From Rhodanobacter lindaniclasticus (lineage in GTDB: Bacteria; Pseudomonadota; Gammaproteobacteria; Xanthomonadales; Rhodanobacteraceae): a stretch of 64,000 bases of DNA. Below are positions 53,102 through 61,112 of the stretch, one piece after another. The stretch spans positions 1-64,000 of the forward strand of contig NZ_MWIO01000029.1 in NCBI RefSeq assembly GCF_004799035.1, written 5' to 3'. Each line of letters starts with the position of its first letter. Position 1 is the stretch's first letter. Under the pieces are notes generated by a model. That model searched no databases, was not told where the DNA came from, and was given only the letters and a program-made list of their open reading frames with translations. The position numbers were made by a program, and so were the translations under genes.

Positions 53102-53973
53102 GCAAGCCCCTGCGCAAAGTGGTGTTTCCCGTCGCCGGACTCGGCACCCGCTTTCTTCCGGCGACCAAGGTGGTCGCCAAGGAGATGCTGCCAGTCCTCG
53201 ACAAACCCCTGATCCAGTACGCCGTTGACGAGGCCGTCGATGCCGGGGCCGATACGCTGATCTTCGTCACCAACCGCTACAAGCACGCCATCGCCGACTA
53301 CTTCGACAAGGCCTACGAGCTGGAATCGAAGCTGCACGAGAAGGGCAAGGCCGAACTGCTGGCGCTGGTGCAGGGCACCTTGCCGCGGCACGTGCGGGCG
53401 ATCTTCGTGACCCAGCCCGAGGCGCTTGGCCTGGGCCATGCCGTGCTGTGCGCCAAGCCGGTGGTCGGCGACGAGCCGTTCGGCGTGATCCTGCCGGATG
53501 ACCTGATCTGGAACGGCGCCGGCAAGGGCGCGTTGCGGCAGATGGCGGAGCTGGCCGAGGCGCAGGCTGCCGGCGTGATCGCGGTGGAGGAAGTGCCCCA
53601 CGACCAGACCGACAAGTACGGCATCGTCGATGCCGTGCCGGTCGACGCGCGCAGCGCGCGGATCCGCAGCATGGTGGAGAAGCCCAAGCCGGCCGACGCA
53701 CCCTCGAACCTGGCCGTAGTCGGCCGCTACGTGCTGCCGGGCCGCATCTTCCAGTTGCTGGAGCAGACCACGCCCGGCGCCGGCGGCGAGATCCAGCTCA
53801 CCGACGCGATCGACGCGCTGCTGAAGGAACAGGGCAAGGTGCTGGCCTACCGCTTCGAAGGCACCCGTTTCGATTGCGGCAACAAGGCCGGACTGGTGCG
53901 CGCCACCATGCACATGGCGATGCAGGATCCGAAACTCGCGCCCACCGTGCGAGAGTTCCTCGGCCAGCTTTGA
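53098..53973 (+). CDS. galU: UTP-glucose-1-phosphate uridylyltransferase
   Basis: A 291-residue enzyme making UDP-glucose for LPS, capsule and osmolyte sugars. The nucleotide-binding VVFPVAGLGTRFLPATKVVAKEMLPVLDKPLIQYAVDEA opens the protein; VEKPKPADAPSNLAVVGRYVL and FDCGNKAGLV follow. The start is GTG at 53098 overlapping the WbpM-like stop, indicating one operon. The nearby ATG at 53094 is out of frame. Confidence 0.96.
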   Translation: MSKPLRKVVFPVAGLGTRFLPATKVVAKEMLPVLDKPLIQYAVDEAVDAGADTLIFVTNRYKHAIADYFDKAYELESKLHEKGKAELLALVQGTLPRHVRAIFVTQPEALGLGHAVLCAKPVVGDEPFGVILPDDLIWNGAGKGALRQMAELAEAQAAGVIAVEEVPHDQTDKYGIVDAVPVDARSARIRSMVEKPKPADAPSNLAVVGRYVLPGRIFQLLEQTTPGAGGEIQLTDAIDALLKEQGKVLAYRFEGTRFDCGNKAGLVRATMHMAMQDPKLAPTVREFLGQL

Positions 53974-54051
53974 ACCACGGCTGCCATCACGCGCGGGCAT
54001 GAGGGATATGCTTGCCCGGATACGCACACCGGCGCCGCCCATCGCTGCAAC

Positions 54052-55341
54052 ATGAAATCCCCCTCGTCCACTTCCTACTACCGCGCCACCGCCACGTCGT
54101 ACCCGGCCTGGCAGCCGCTTCATGGCAGCACGCACGCACGCGTTGCCGTGATCGGCGGCGGCTTTGCGGGATTGAACACGGCGCTGGGTCTGGCCGAGCG
54201 CGGCGTGCGCGAGGTGGTGCTGCTGGAGCGCGAACAGGTCGGCTTCGGCGCCTCCGGGCGCAACGGCGGTTTCGTCTTCGCCGGCTACTCGTTGGGCGAG
54301 CAGTCGCTGCTCGACCAGTTGGGCGAAGCCCGTGCGCACACGCTGTTCAAGCTCACCACCGAGGCGGTCGGGCGCATCCGCCAGCGCGTCGCCGACTATG
54401 CGATCGCCTGCGACATGGTCGACGAAGGCGTGATCTGGGCCAACTGGTTCCGCGATCCCGCGGTGCTGCGCCAACGCCAGCAACTGCTGGCCGAACATTA
54501 CGGCGTGAACTGGCAATGGTTGCCCGAGGCGGAGTTGCGCGCACTTGTCCGCAGCGAGCGTTATCACGATGGCCTGTACGAGCGCGATGCGCTGCACCTG
54601 CATCCGCTCAACTACGCGATCGGTCTGGCCGCGGCGGCGGCCGGGCAGGGCGTGCGCATCCACGAGCGCAGCGGCGTGCGCAGCCTCGCCCGCGAAGGGC
54701 TGCAATGGCGCGTGCGTACCGCGCAGGGCGAGGTGCTGGCCGATCAGGTGGTGCTGGCCTGCGGCGGCTACCTGGCCGGCCTGCGCAAGTCGATCGACCG
54801 GGCCATCCTGCCGATCGCCACCTACGTGATGGTCACCGAACCGCTCGGCGATCGGCTGGACGAATGCCTGCACACCCGCGCGGCGATCTACGACAGTCGC
54901 TTCGCGTTCGACTACTACCGTGCGCTGCCGGATACGCGGCTGCTGTGGGGCGGGCGCATCTCGGTGCTCAACCGCTCGCCGCGTGGCGTGCAGCGCCTGC
55001 TGACGCGGGATCTGCTGCGGGTGTTCCCGCAACTGGCCGGTGTGCGGATCGAGCACGCCTGGTCGGGGCTGATGAGCTACGCGCGGCACCAGATGCCGCA
55101 GATCGGCGGCAGCGACGACGGGCTTTGGTGGGCCCAGGCGTTCGGCGGCCACGGGCTGGCGCCGACCTGTGCCGCCGGCGAACTGCTGGCGGCGGCGATC
55201 GCCGACGGCGATGATGGCTGGAAACGTTTTGCCGACTACGGCCTGGGCAACACCCATCGGCCATTCGGTTACCTCGCGGCGCAGGCCAGTTACTGGTGGC
55301 AGCAGGGCCGCGATTGCCTGAAGACGAGGTTGGAAGGATGA
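54052..55341 (+). CDS. FAD-dependent amine/D-amino-acid oxidoreductase family protein
   Basis: A 429-residue DAO-superfamily flavoprotein. The FAD-binding motif [21 protein letters not shown] lies at about 31-51, with [20 protein letters not shown] following as in gamma-glutamylputrescine oxidase (PuuB/OrdL) relatives. [21 protein letters not shown] and the C-terminal [18 protein letters not shown] and [26 protein letters not shown] complete the fold. The substrate is unknown; no puu genes accompany it. Its stop overlaps the CsaA start (ATGA). Confidence 0.87.
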   Translation: MKSPSSTSYYRATATSYPAWQPLHGSTHARVAVIGGGFAGLNTALGLAERGVREVVLLEREQVGFGASGRNGGFVFAGYSLGEQSLLDQLGEARAHTLFKLTTEAVGRIRQRVADYAIACDMVDEGVIWANWFRDPAVLRQRQQLLAEHYGVNWQWLPEAELRALVRSERYHDGLYERDALHLHPLNYAIGLAAAAAGQGVRIHERSGVRSLAREGLQWRVRTAQGEVLADQVVLACGGYLAGLRKSIDRAILPIATYVMVTEPLGDRLDECLHTRAAIYDSRFAFDYYRALPDTRLLWGGRISVLNRSPRGVQRLLTRDLLRVFPQLAGVRIEHAWSGLMSYARHQMPQIGGSDDGLWWAQAFGGHGLAPTCAAGELLAAAIADGDDGWKRFADYGLGNTHRPFGYLAAQASYWWQQGRDCLKTRLEG

Positions 55342-55685
55342 GTGCAACGATGCCCCCCGAGATCAGCTGGGCCGATTTCGAGAAAGTGCTGGTTGTCGCC
55401 GGCACGGTGACCCGCGTCGAACCGTTCCCCGAGGCGCGCAAGCCGGCGTGGAAAGTGTGGGTGGATTTCGGCCCCTACGGCGAGAAGAAGACCAGCGCGC
55501 AGATCGCCGCGCTGTACCAGGCGGCGGACCTGCTCGGCCGACAGGTCGTGGGCGTGATCAACTTCCCCGAAAAGCAGATCGGCCCGTTCCGCTCGCAGTT
55601 CCTGCTCACCGGCTTTCCCACCGACGAGGGCGTGGTGCTCACTGCGGTCGAACGCCCGGTGCCGAACGGTACCCGGCTGGCCTGA
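55338..55685 (+). CDS. csaA: CsaA-type tRNA-binding domain protein
   Basis: A 115-residue single OB-fold protein of the EMAP-II/CsaA family. [37 protein letters not shown] is followed by [44 protein letters not shown]. CsaA in Bacillus is a secretion-related chaperone; in other species it binds tRNA. It is translationally coupled to the flavoprotein upstream, a pairing with no obvious functional reason. Confidence 0.93.
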   Translation: MSATMPPEISWADFEKVLVVAGTVTRVEPFPEARKPAWKVWVDFGPYGEKKTSAQIAALYQAADLLGRQVVGVINFPEKQIGPFRSQFLLTGFPTDEGVVLTAVERPVPNGTRLA

Positions 55686-55777
55686 ACGAGCCGCGCCCGC
55701 AATTTGCCCGCGATGTGCCCGCGCCAGCGCCGTGCCGTCGGCCAGCATGACGGCCTCGTCCCCACGGAATCCCCGGC

Positions 55778-56650
55778 ATGAATCCATTTTTCCGCGCGCT
55801 ATGGTTGGTTGTCGCCTTGACGGCGGCGGGTTTCGCACAAGCGGATGAGGCGCGCTGGAGCAAGCCGCAACAGCCCTTCCACATTTATGGCAACAGCTGG
55901 TACGTGGGCACCCAGGGGCTGAGCGCGATCCTGATCACCTCGTCGCAGGGCCATGTGCTGATCGACGGCACCCTGCCGGCCAACGCGCCGCAGATCGAAG
56001 CGAACATCCGCGCGCTCGGCTTCCGCCTGCGCGATGTGAAGCTGATCCTCAACTCGCACGCCCATTTTGACCACGCCGGCGCCATCGCGCGGCTGGCGCA
56101 CGACAGCGGCGCCACGGTGGCGGCCAGTGCGGCCGGGGCGAAGGAGCTGCGCTCCGGCGGCAACGACCCGGACGACCCGCAATACGGCATGGCGACGCGC
56201 TACCCGGCAGTGGCTTCGGTGCAGGTAGTCGCTGATGGTGCGGCGGTGCGCGTGGGGCCGGTCGCGGTCACGGCGCACTACACGCCCGGCCACACGCCCG
56301 GCAGCACGTCGTGGACCTGGCGTTCGTGCGAGCAGGGGCGTTGCCTCACGCTGGCCTATGTCGACAGCCTCACTGCGCTCGGTCGCGACGGCTTCCGCTA
56401 CAGCGACGAGCCGGCGCGCGTGGCGGCTTTTCGCCGATCCTTCGCGACCGTCGCCGCGCTGCCGTGCGACATCCTCATCACCCCGCACCCCGAGGCCAGC
56501 GGCCTCATGCAGAAGATCGCCGCACGGGATCGCGAGCATTCCTCCGCGGCCCTGGTCGACACCGGTGCCTGTCGGGCCTATGCCGCGGCGGCGAAACCGC
56601 GCTTCGAGGCACGCTTGGCAAATGAGCGGCAGGACGCACGCGGAAAGTGA
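55778..56650 (+). CDS. Subclass B3 metallo-beta-lactamase
   Basis: A 290-residue protein with a signal peptide ending near AQADEARW. The B3 zinc ligands are all present: HAHFDH (H94, H96, D98, H99) in LILNSHAHFDHAG, H172 in HYTPGHTPGSTSWTW, and H237 in LITPHPEASG. The DSLTALGRDGFRY segment is also typical of L1/LMB/THIN-B-like enzymes, and the length is normal. B3 enzymes hydrolyse penicillins, cephalosporins and often carbapenems in the periplasm. There is no mobile element nearby and base composition is like its neighbours, so it appears to be a resident chromosomal gene. Activity is predicted, not shown. Confidence 0.93.
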   Translation: MNPFFRALWLVVALTAAGFAQADEARWSKPQQPFHIYGNSWYVGTQGLSAILITSSQGHVLIDGTLPANAPQIEANIRALGFRLRDVKLILNSHAHFDHAGAIARLAHDSGATVAASAAGAKELRSGGNDPDDPQYGMATRYPAVASVQVVADGAAVRVGPVAVTAHYTPGHTPGSTSWTWRSCEQGRCLTLAYVDSLTALGRDGFRYSDEPARVAAFRRSFATVAALPCDILITPHPEASGLMQKIAARDREHSSAALVDTGACRAYAAAAKPRFEARLANERQDARGK

Positions 56651-56665
56651 AACCGCTGCAGGCGC

Positions 56666-57589
56666 TCAGCGGTCCAGCCACACCTCCAGCCCCTGCGCGT
56701 TCAGCTCGATGTCCATGCCGAGCAGCTGGCGCAGCGCTTCGCGCCCCTGCTGCCAGCCATGGGCCTCGGCGCGGGTCGCGTAAAGATCGGTGAGCGACTC
56801 CGCCAGCACGGCGTGCCGATCGGGTCGACCGTGCGCGTCGCGGGCCAGGGCGACCATCGCGTCGATCTGCGCGTGCAGGTCGGCGGCCAGTCGTTCCACC
56901 GCGTCGACGCGACCGTAGTGGGTGAGGTACATCGCTTGCGGCCGCAGCGCGACGAGCCGGTCGATCGAAGCGTGCAACGCCTCCGGATCGAACTGTACCG
57001 GCGAGGTGGTGGGCAGGATGAACGGGCCGTTCGTGGTGTCGAAGTCGCGATAGGACAGGCCGAACACGTCGCCGGTGAAGCAGACCTTGGCGCAAGCGTC
57101 GTGGATGGCGATGTGGTGGCGCGCGTGGCCCGGAGTGTCGAGGCAGCGCAGGGCGCGGCCGGCAAGGTCGACGACGTGGCCGTCTGCCGCCTCGATGACG
57201 CGCTCGGCGGGAATCGGCCGCAGCCGTCCATACGTCTGTTCCATCACCGACTCGCCGTAGACCGCGCTGGCGCCGGCCCACAGCACCGAAGGGTCGATCA
57301 TGTGGCGCGCCCCGCGCGGGTGCACCACCAGCTTCGCGTTCGGCAGCTGTGCGATCAGCTCGCCGGCGCCGCCGGCATGGTCCAGGTGCACGTGGGTGAG
57401 GATCAGCCAGTCCACCGCGGCCGCGGTGATCCCGGCATCGTCCAGCGCCGCCAGCATGCGGGGTACGGCGAAGTTCGTGCCGCAGTCGATGAACGCGCCG
57501 CGACCGTTCTCCCCGATGAGGTATGCCGCATCGAACCGGGGCCGCACGAAGCCGGTGTCGATGGTGTGGATGCCGTGGGTGTGGGTCAT
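56666..57589 (-). CDS. MBL-fold metallo-hydrolase (glyoxalase II-like)
   Basis: A 307-residue cytosolic protein with no signal peptide. The metal motif HVHLDH (H66, H68, D70, H71) sits in WLILTHVHLDHAGGAGEL. Further ligands are in CLDTPGHARHHIAIHD and CFTGDVFGLSYRDF, with a late YLTHYGRVD. It lacks the B3 PHPEASG element, so it is a hydrolase of unknown substrate rather than a beta-lactamase. It is convergent with the B3 gene, 15 bases apart. The start at 57589 (MTHTHGIHTIDTGFV) was chosen because homology begins there. Confidence 0.9.
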   Translation of the reverse strand: MTHTHGIHTIDTGFVRPRFDAAYLIGENGRGAFIDCGTNFAVPRMLAALDDAGITAAAVDWLILTHVHLDHAGGAGELIAQLPNAKLVVHPRGARHMIDPSVLWAGASAVYGESVMEQTYGRLRPIPAERVIEAADGHVVDLAGRALRCLDTPGHARHHIAIHDACAKVCFTGDVFGLSYRDFDTTNGPFILPTTSPVQFDPEALHASIDRLVALRPQAMYLTHYGRVDAVERLAADLHAQIDAMVALARDAHGRPDRHAVLAESLTDLYATRAEAHGWQQGREALRQLLGMDIELNAQGLEVWLDR

Positions 57590-57759
57590 GCCTGCCTCGC
57601 GAACCGGGTGATCCCGCGAGGGTAGCAAGCGACGGCGGAACGGACACCTGAACCATGGTCGATGGTGATGGCTGGCGACGCCGGGCGGGAACCTTTGCCG
57701 GCGCTGCCGCATCCGATCGACGGATCCATTTCATCAACGTGCCAAGCGGGGGAAACGAC

Positions 57760-58101
57760 ATGCTGCTCTACGCGATTCTGGTTTTTGCGGTTGCCGCCAT
57801 CGGCGGCCTGGTGCTGGCTTCCAGCGTCCTGCGCGGCAAGCTGGCGCCATGGGCGATCTCGCTGCTGCATGCGCTGCTCGGCGCCAGCGGCCTGGTGCTG
57901 CTGATCCTGGTGGTACTGCAGGGGGCGGCGCCGGCGCGGCTCACCGCGGCGCTGGCGCTGCTGGTGCTGGCGGCGCTCGGCGGCTTCTTCCTCGCGTCGT
58001 TCCACCTGCGCAAGCAGGTCGCACCGAAGGCCGTGGTGTTCGTGCATGCGGGCGTGGCCGTGGTCGGCTTCCTGACCCTGCTCAGCCTGCTGCTGGCCTG
58101 A
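57760..58101 (+). CDS. Small four-helix hypothetical membrane protein
   Basis: A 113-residue, almost entirely hydrophobic protein. Four predicted TM helices are at about 2-20, 27-48, 55-75 and 85-112, with short charged loops (RGKLAPW, HLRKQVAPK). No family was recognised with certainty. It begins after GGGGGAAACGAC. It lies 9 bases before the DUF2231 gene, so the two are probably co-transcribed and may form one membrane complex. Earlier in-frame starts at 57655 are non-hydrophobic and unlikely. Confidence 0.75.
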   Translation: MLLYAILVFAVAAIGGLVLASSVLRGKLAPWAISLLHALLGASGLVLLILVVLQGAAPARLTAALALLVLAALGGFFLASFHLRKQVAPKAVVFVHAGVAVVGFLTLLSLLLA

Positions 58102-58110
58102 GCGACTGCC

Positions 58111-58545
58111 ATGCGCCACCCGCTGCATCCGGCCTTGGTGCATTTCCCGGTGGCCTGCTGGTCGCTGGCCACCGCGGCAGATCTGGCCAGCCTGGCCTTC
58201 GGCGAGCCGGCGTGGCGGTTCGCCGGCATCGTGCTGTTGACGGGAATCGGGTTCTCGATTCCCGCCATGCTGGCCGGTTTCCTCGAGCTGGCCAGGCTTG
58301 GCCCGGACAGCCCGGCGATCAAGGACGTCAACCGTCACATGCTCATGGTGATGTGCGCGCTGGCCTGTTACGTGACCAGCCTGTTTCTGCGCCTGCATGG
58401 CACCACGTTGATCGCCCCCGGCCTGCTGTCGATCGGCTTGAGCATGCTGGGCTTCCTGTGCCTGGGCGTGGCCGGCTGGCTGGGCGGCAAACTCGTCTAC
58501 GGGCACCGACTGGGCGTCAGTCCGCCCGACGAAACGTCAGGTTGA
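58111..58545 (+). CDS. DUF2231 domain membrane protein
   Basis: A 144-residue protein with four TM helices. It starts MRHPLHPALVHFPVACWSLATAADLAS, the HPxHPxxVHFPxA signature of DUF2231. GFLELARLGPDSPAIKDVNRHMLMV keeps the conserved mid-protein His. The conserved histidines suggest haem or metal binding in the family, but no function is established. Its 3' end overlaps that of alkB on the opposite strand by 29 bases. Confidence 0.85.
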   Translation: MRHPLHPALVHFPVACWSLATAADLASLAFGEPAWRFAGIVLLTGIGFSIPAMLAGFLELARLGPDSPAIKDVNRHMLMVMCALACYVTSLFLRLHGTTLIAPGLLSIGLSMLGFLCLGVAGWLGGKLVYGHRLGVSPPDETSG

Positions 58546-59170
58546 TGCGGGCATCGCCGAGTACCGCGTGATGGTTCGGTTTCAGCGCCAGCACGCCGTG
58601 ATGATGCAACCGGGCCGGGTCACCCCACACCACCACGTCGCCATGCGCCAGCGGTACCCGTCGCACCGGGTCGGCGCGACGCGGGCCGCCGAACAGGAAC
58701 ACGGCGGGGATGCCCAGCGACACCGACACGATCGGCTGGCTGAAATCGCGCTCGTCGCGATCCTGGTGCAGGCTCAGCCGGGTGCCGGGCTCGTAGCGGT
58801 TGATCAGGCAGGCATCGGGAACGAAGCCGGCAAACCCGGCGCAGCTGGCTGCGGCCGTGGCCAGCCGCTGGAACACTTCCGGCATCGGCGGCCATGGCTT
58901 GCCGCTGTCCGGATCGAACGCTTCATAGCGATAACCGCGGCGGTCGCTGACCCAGCCCAGCGAGCCGGCATTGGTCATCGCCACCGACATGCGCAAGCCG
59001 CCGGGTGTGACCAGATGGCGGAACGGCGCCTGTGTCGCGATCGCCTCGATCGCCTGCAGCAGCGGCGCCTCATCGGCCAGCGCGAATCCGCGCAGCACCA
59101 CCGCCCCATCGCACAGCGGCTCGTCGCGGCGGGCCGGCTGGCTGGCGGCGAACAGGTCGGTGGTGATCAT
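58517..59170 (-). CDS. alkB: DNA oxidative demethylase AlkB
   Basis: A 217-residue 2-oxoglutarate/Fe(II) dioxygenase that removes methyl groups from 1-methyladenine and 3-methylcytosine. The iron ligands are H135 and D137 in RLSLHQDRDERD and H191 in HHHGV. The arginine pair is in DARINLTFRR at the C-terminus. NAGSLGWVSDRRGYRYEAFDPDSGKPWPPMP aligns with E. coli AlkB. Last gene of the ada operon; its ATG overlaps the stop of the preceding oxygenase gene (ATGA). Confidence 0.97.
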   Translation of the reverse strand: MITTDLFAASQPARRDEPLCDGAVVLRGFALADEAPLLQAIEAIATQAPFRHLVTPGGLRMSVAMTNAGSLGWVSDRRGYRYEAFDPDSGKPWPPMPEVFQRLATAAASCAGFAGFVPDACLINRYEPGTRLSLHQDRDERDFSQPIVSVSLGIPAVFLFGGPRRADPVRRVPLAHGDVVVWGDPARLHHHGVLALKPNHHAVLGDARINLTFRRAD

Positions 59171-59898
59171 TCGGCGTCGTGGAAGATGATGCCGAGCGTG
59201 TGCCGCTGGCCGCTGCGCACGCGGCTGACGCCGTGGCGCAGGTTCACCCGGTAGCTGCCGCGCGTGCCCTGCAGCGGCCGCTGGTGCACCGCGAACAGCA
59301 CCGCGCAGCCCTGGCGCAGCGGCACCACCTCGGCGCGTGACTGCATGCGCGGGCGCTGCTCGGTGAGCACGAACTCGCCGCCCTGGAAATCGCGCCCCGG
59401 CTCGGACAGCAGGATCGCCATCTGCAGCGGGAACACGTGTTCGCCGTAAAGGTCCTGGTGCAGGCAGTTGTAGTCGCCGGTGCCGTATTGCAGCAGCAGC
59501 GGGGTAGGGCGGCGCTGGCCGGCAGCGTGGCAACGATCGATGAACTCGGCGTGCGTGGCGGGGTAGCGTACGGCCAGCCCCATCGTTGCGTTCCAGCGGT
59601 TCGCGATCGGCGCCAGCTGCGGATAGGCCGCGCTGCGCAGTGCGCTCACCAACTCGGGCAACGGATAGCTGAAGTAGCGGTATTCGCCGCGGCCGAAGCC
59701 GTGGCGGGCCATCACCACGCGGCTGCGGAAGTGGGCCTCGTCCGCGTACATGCGCGCCAGTTCGACGCATTCCGACGGCGACAACAGATCGTGCAGCATC
59801 GCGCAACCGTGTGCGTCGAGCTCGTCGGCGAGGCTGGCCCAGTCGTATGTGCGCAGCCGCGCATCCACCCCGGCATCGGTCCGGAGCTGCGCGTTCAT
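59167..59898 (-). CDS. 2OG-Fe(II) oxygenase (PF09859 type) in the ada-alkB operon
   Basis: A 243-residue putative dioxygenase. Iron-site residues H147 and D149 lie in GDYNCLHQDLYGEHVFPLQMAILLSEPG. The distal pair is R217 and H222 in SYRVNLRHGVSRV. GRGEYRYFSYPLP and QGGEFVLTEQRPRMQSR are family hallmarks. The C-terminus (GIIFHDAE) overlaps the alkB start. Position between ada and alkB strongly suggests a role in alkylation repair or modified-nucleotide handling, but the substrate is unknown. Its own start overlaps the ada stop. Confidence 0.88.
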   Translation of the reverse strand: MNAQLRTDAGVDARLRTYDWASLADELDAHGCAMLHDLLSPSECVELARMYADEAHFRSRVVMARHGFGRGEYRYFSYPLPELVSALRSAAYPQLAPIANRWNATMGLAVRYPATHAEFIDRCHAAGQRRPTPLLLQYGTGDYNCLHQDLYGEHVFPLQMAILLSEPGRDFQGGEFVLTEQRPRMQSRAEVVPLRQGCAVLFAVHQRPLQGTRGSYRVNLRHGVSRVRSGQRHTLGIIFHDAE

Positions 59899-60971
59899 CC
59901 CTGCGCCTCGCGCTCCAGCAGTGCGCGTTTGCGCGGCACGCCCCAGCGATAGCCGGACAGGCTGCCGTCGCTGCGCACCACGCGATGGCAGGGGATGGCC
60001 ACCGCCAGCATGTTGCCGGCGCAGGCTTGTGCCACCGCCCGCATGGCCTTGGGCGAGCCGATGCGCCGCGCTATCTCGCCGTAGCTGGCGGTGCTGCCGA
60101 CGGGGATGTCGCGCAACGCGCGCCACACGCGCTGCTGGAACGCGGTGCCGCGCACGTCCAGCGGCAGGTCCAGGCCGAGCGCGGGCGCCTCGACGAAGCC
60201 GACGACCTGCGCCACCAGTCGCTCGTAATCGCGGTCGCCGCCGATCAGGCGCGCCTTCGGGAAGCGGTCCTGCAGCTCGCGTGCCAGTGCATCCGGGTCG
60301 TCGCCGAGCAGGATCGCGCAGACCCCGCGCTCGCTCTGCGCCACCAGGATCGCGCCCAGCGAACATTCGCCGATCGCGAAGCGGATGTCGCTGTCGGCAC
60401 CACCGGTGCGATAGCTCGAAGGCGTCATGCCGAGCACCTGGTTGGCGGTTTCGTAGAACCGGCTGCTGGCGTTGTAGCCGGCGTCGAAAATGGCTTCCGT
60501 CACCGAGGCGCCGTGTTCCAGCTTGCGGCGCACGCGGCGGGTGCGATGCGCCGTGGCGTACTGCTTCGGCGTCACGCCGGTGATTGACTTGAACACGCGG
60601 TGGAAGTGGAACGGGCTGAGTCCGCTGGGCTTCGCCAGTTGTTCGAGGGTGGGTGCGGTCTCGGCCTGTTCGATCGCCCGGCACGCCGCGGTGACCATGG
60701 CCGCGTGCTGGCCAGCCAGTGACAACTGGTCCGGCTTGCAGCGCTTGCATGGCCGAAAGCCCGCGCGCTCCGCGTCGGCGGCGCTGGCGTGGAAGGCCAC
60801 GTTCTCGGGCCGCGCCGGACGTGCTCCGCAGGATGGCCGGCAATACACGCCGGTGCTGCGCACCGAATAGACAAAGCGGCCGTCGGCCTGCGCATCGCGC
60901 GCCTGCACCGCGCTCCAGCGCGGGTCGGCGAGGGTGGCAGCGCGTGCGGCCTGTTTTTCGGGAGTATTCAT
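59895..60971 (-). CDS. ada: Ada: methyl-sensing regulator and O6-methylguanine-DNA methyltransferase
   Basis: A 358-residue two-part protein. The N-terminal Ada zinc domain has C44, C48, C75 and C78 (GVYCRPSCGARPARPEN, FRPCKRCKP); methyl transfer from a phosphotriester to the first cysteine activates it. An AraC HTH spans about 95-190 (PTLEQLAKPSGLSPFHFHRVFKSITGVTPKQY). The C-terminal methyltransferase has the active C328 in AIPCHRVVRSDGSLSGYRWG. Operon order is ada, PF09859 oxygenase, alkB, with 4-base overlaps at both junctions. GATAAT in the leader is a possible -10. Confidence 0.97.
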   Translation of the reverse strand: MNTPEKQAARAATLADPRWSAVQARDAQADGRFVYSVRSTGVYCRPSCGARPARPENVAFHASAADAERAGFRPCKRCKPDQLSLAGQHAAMVTAACRAIEQAETAPTLEQLAKPSGLSPFHFHRVFKSITGVTPKQYATAHRTRRVRRKLEHGASVTEAIFDAGYNASSRFYETANQVLGMTPSSYRTGGADSDIRFAIGECSLGAILVAQSERGVCAILLGDDPDALARELQDRFPKARLIGGDRDYERLVAQVVGFVEAPALGLDLPLDVRGTAFQQRVWRALRDIPVGSTASYGEIARRIGSPKAMRAVAQACAGNMLAVAIPCHRVVRSDGSLSGYRWGVPRKRALLEREAQG

Positions 60972-61065
60972 GGCTGGTCCTTCCGTCGATTATCGCCCAG
61001 GGCGCAATCTACGGATCGGCCGGCGTCGTGGCACTCCGGGTCTTGCGGTCGAATTCGAAGCGGAT

Positions 61066-61093
61066 GCGCCGGCTCCGTCTGGGGAGCCGGCGC
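61066..61093. repeat. Perfect hairpin downstream of the pirin gene
   Basis: GCGCCGGCTCC at 61066-61076 and its exact complement at 61083-61093, loop of 6 bases. It lies 20 bases beyond the pirin stop (minus strand) and upstream of ada. There is no U-run, so it is either a weak terminator or a 3'-end stabiliser. Confidence 0.45.
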
Positions 61094-61112
61094 ACCGGCC
61101 TTTGCGCGAAGC

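Noticed and set aside
55778-56650. Recent horizontal acquisition of the B3 gene on a mobile element
   Set aside because: No integrase, IS, attC or composition shift in the flanks.
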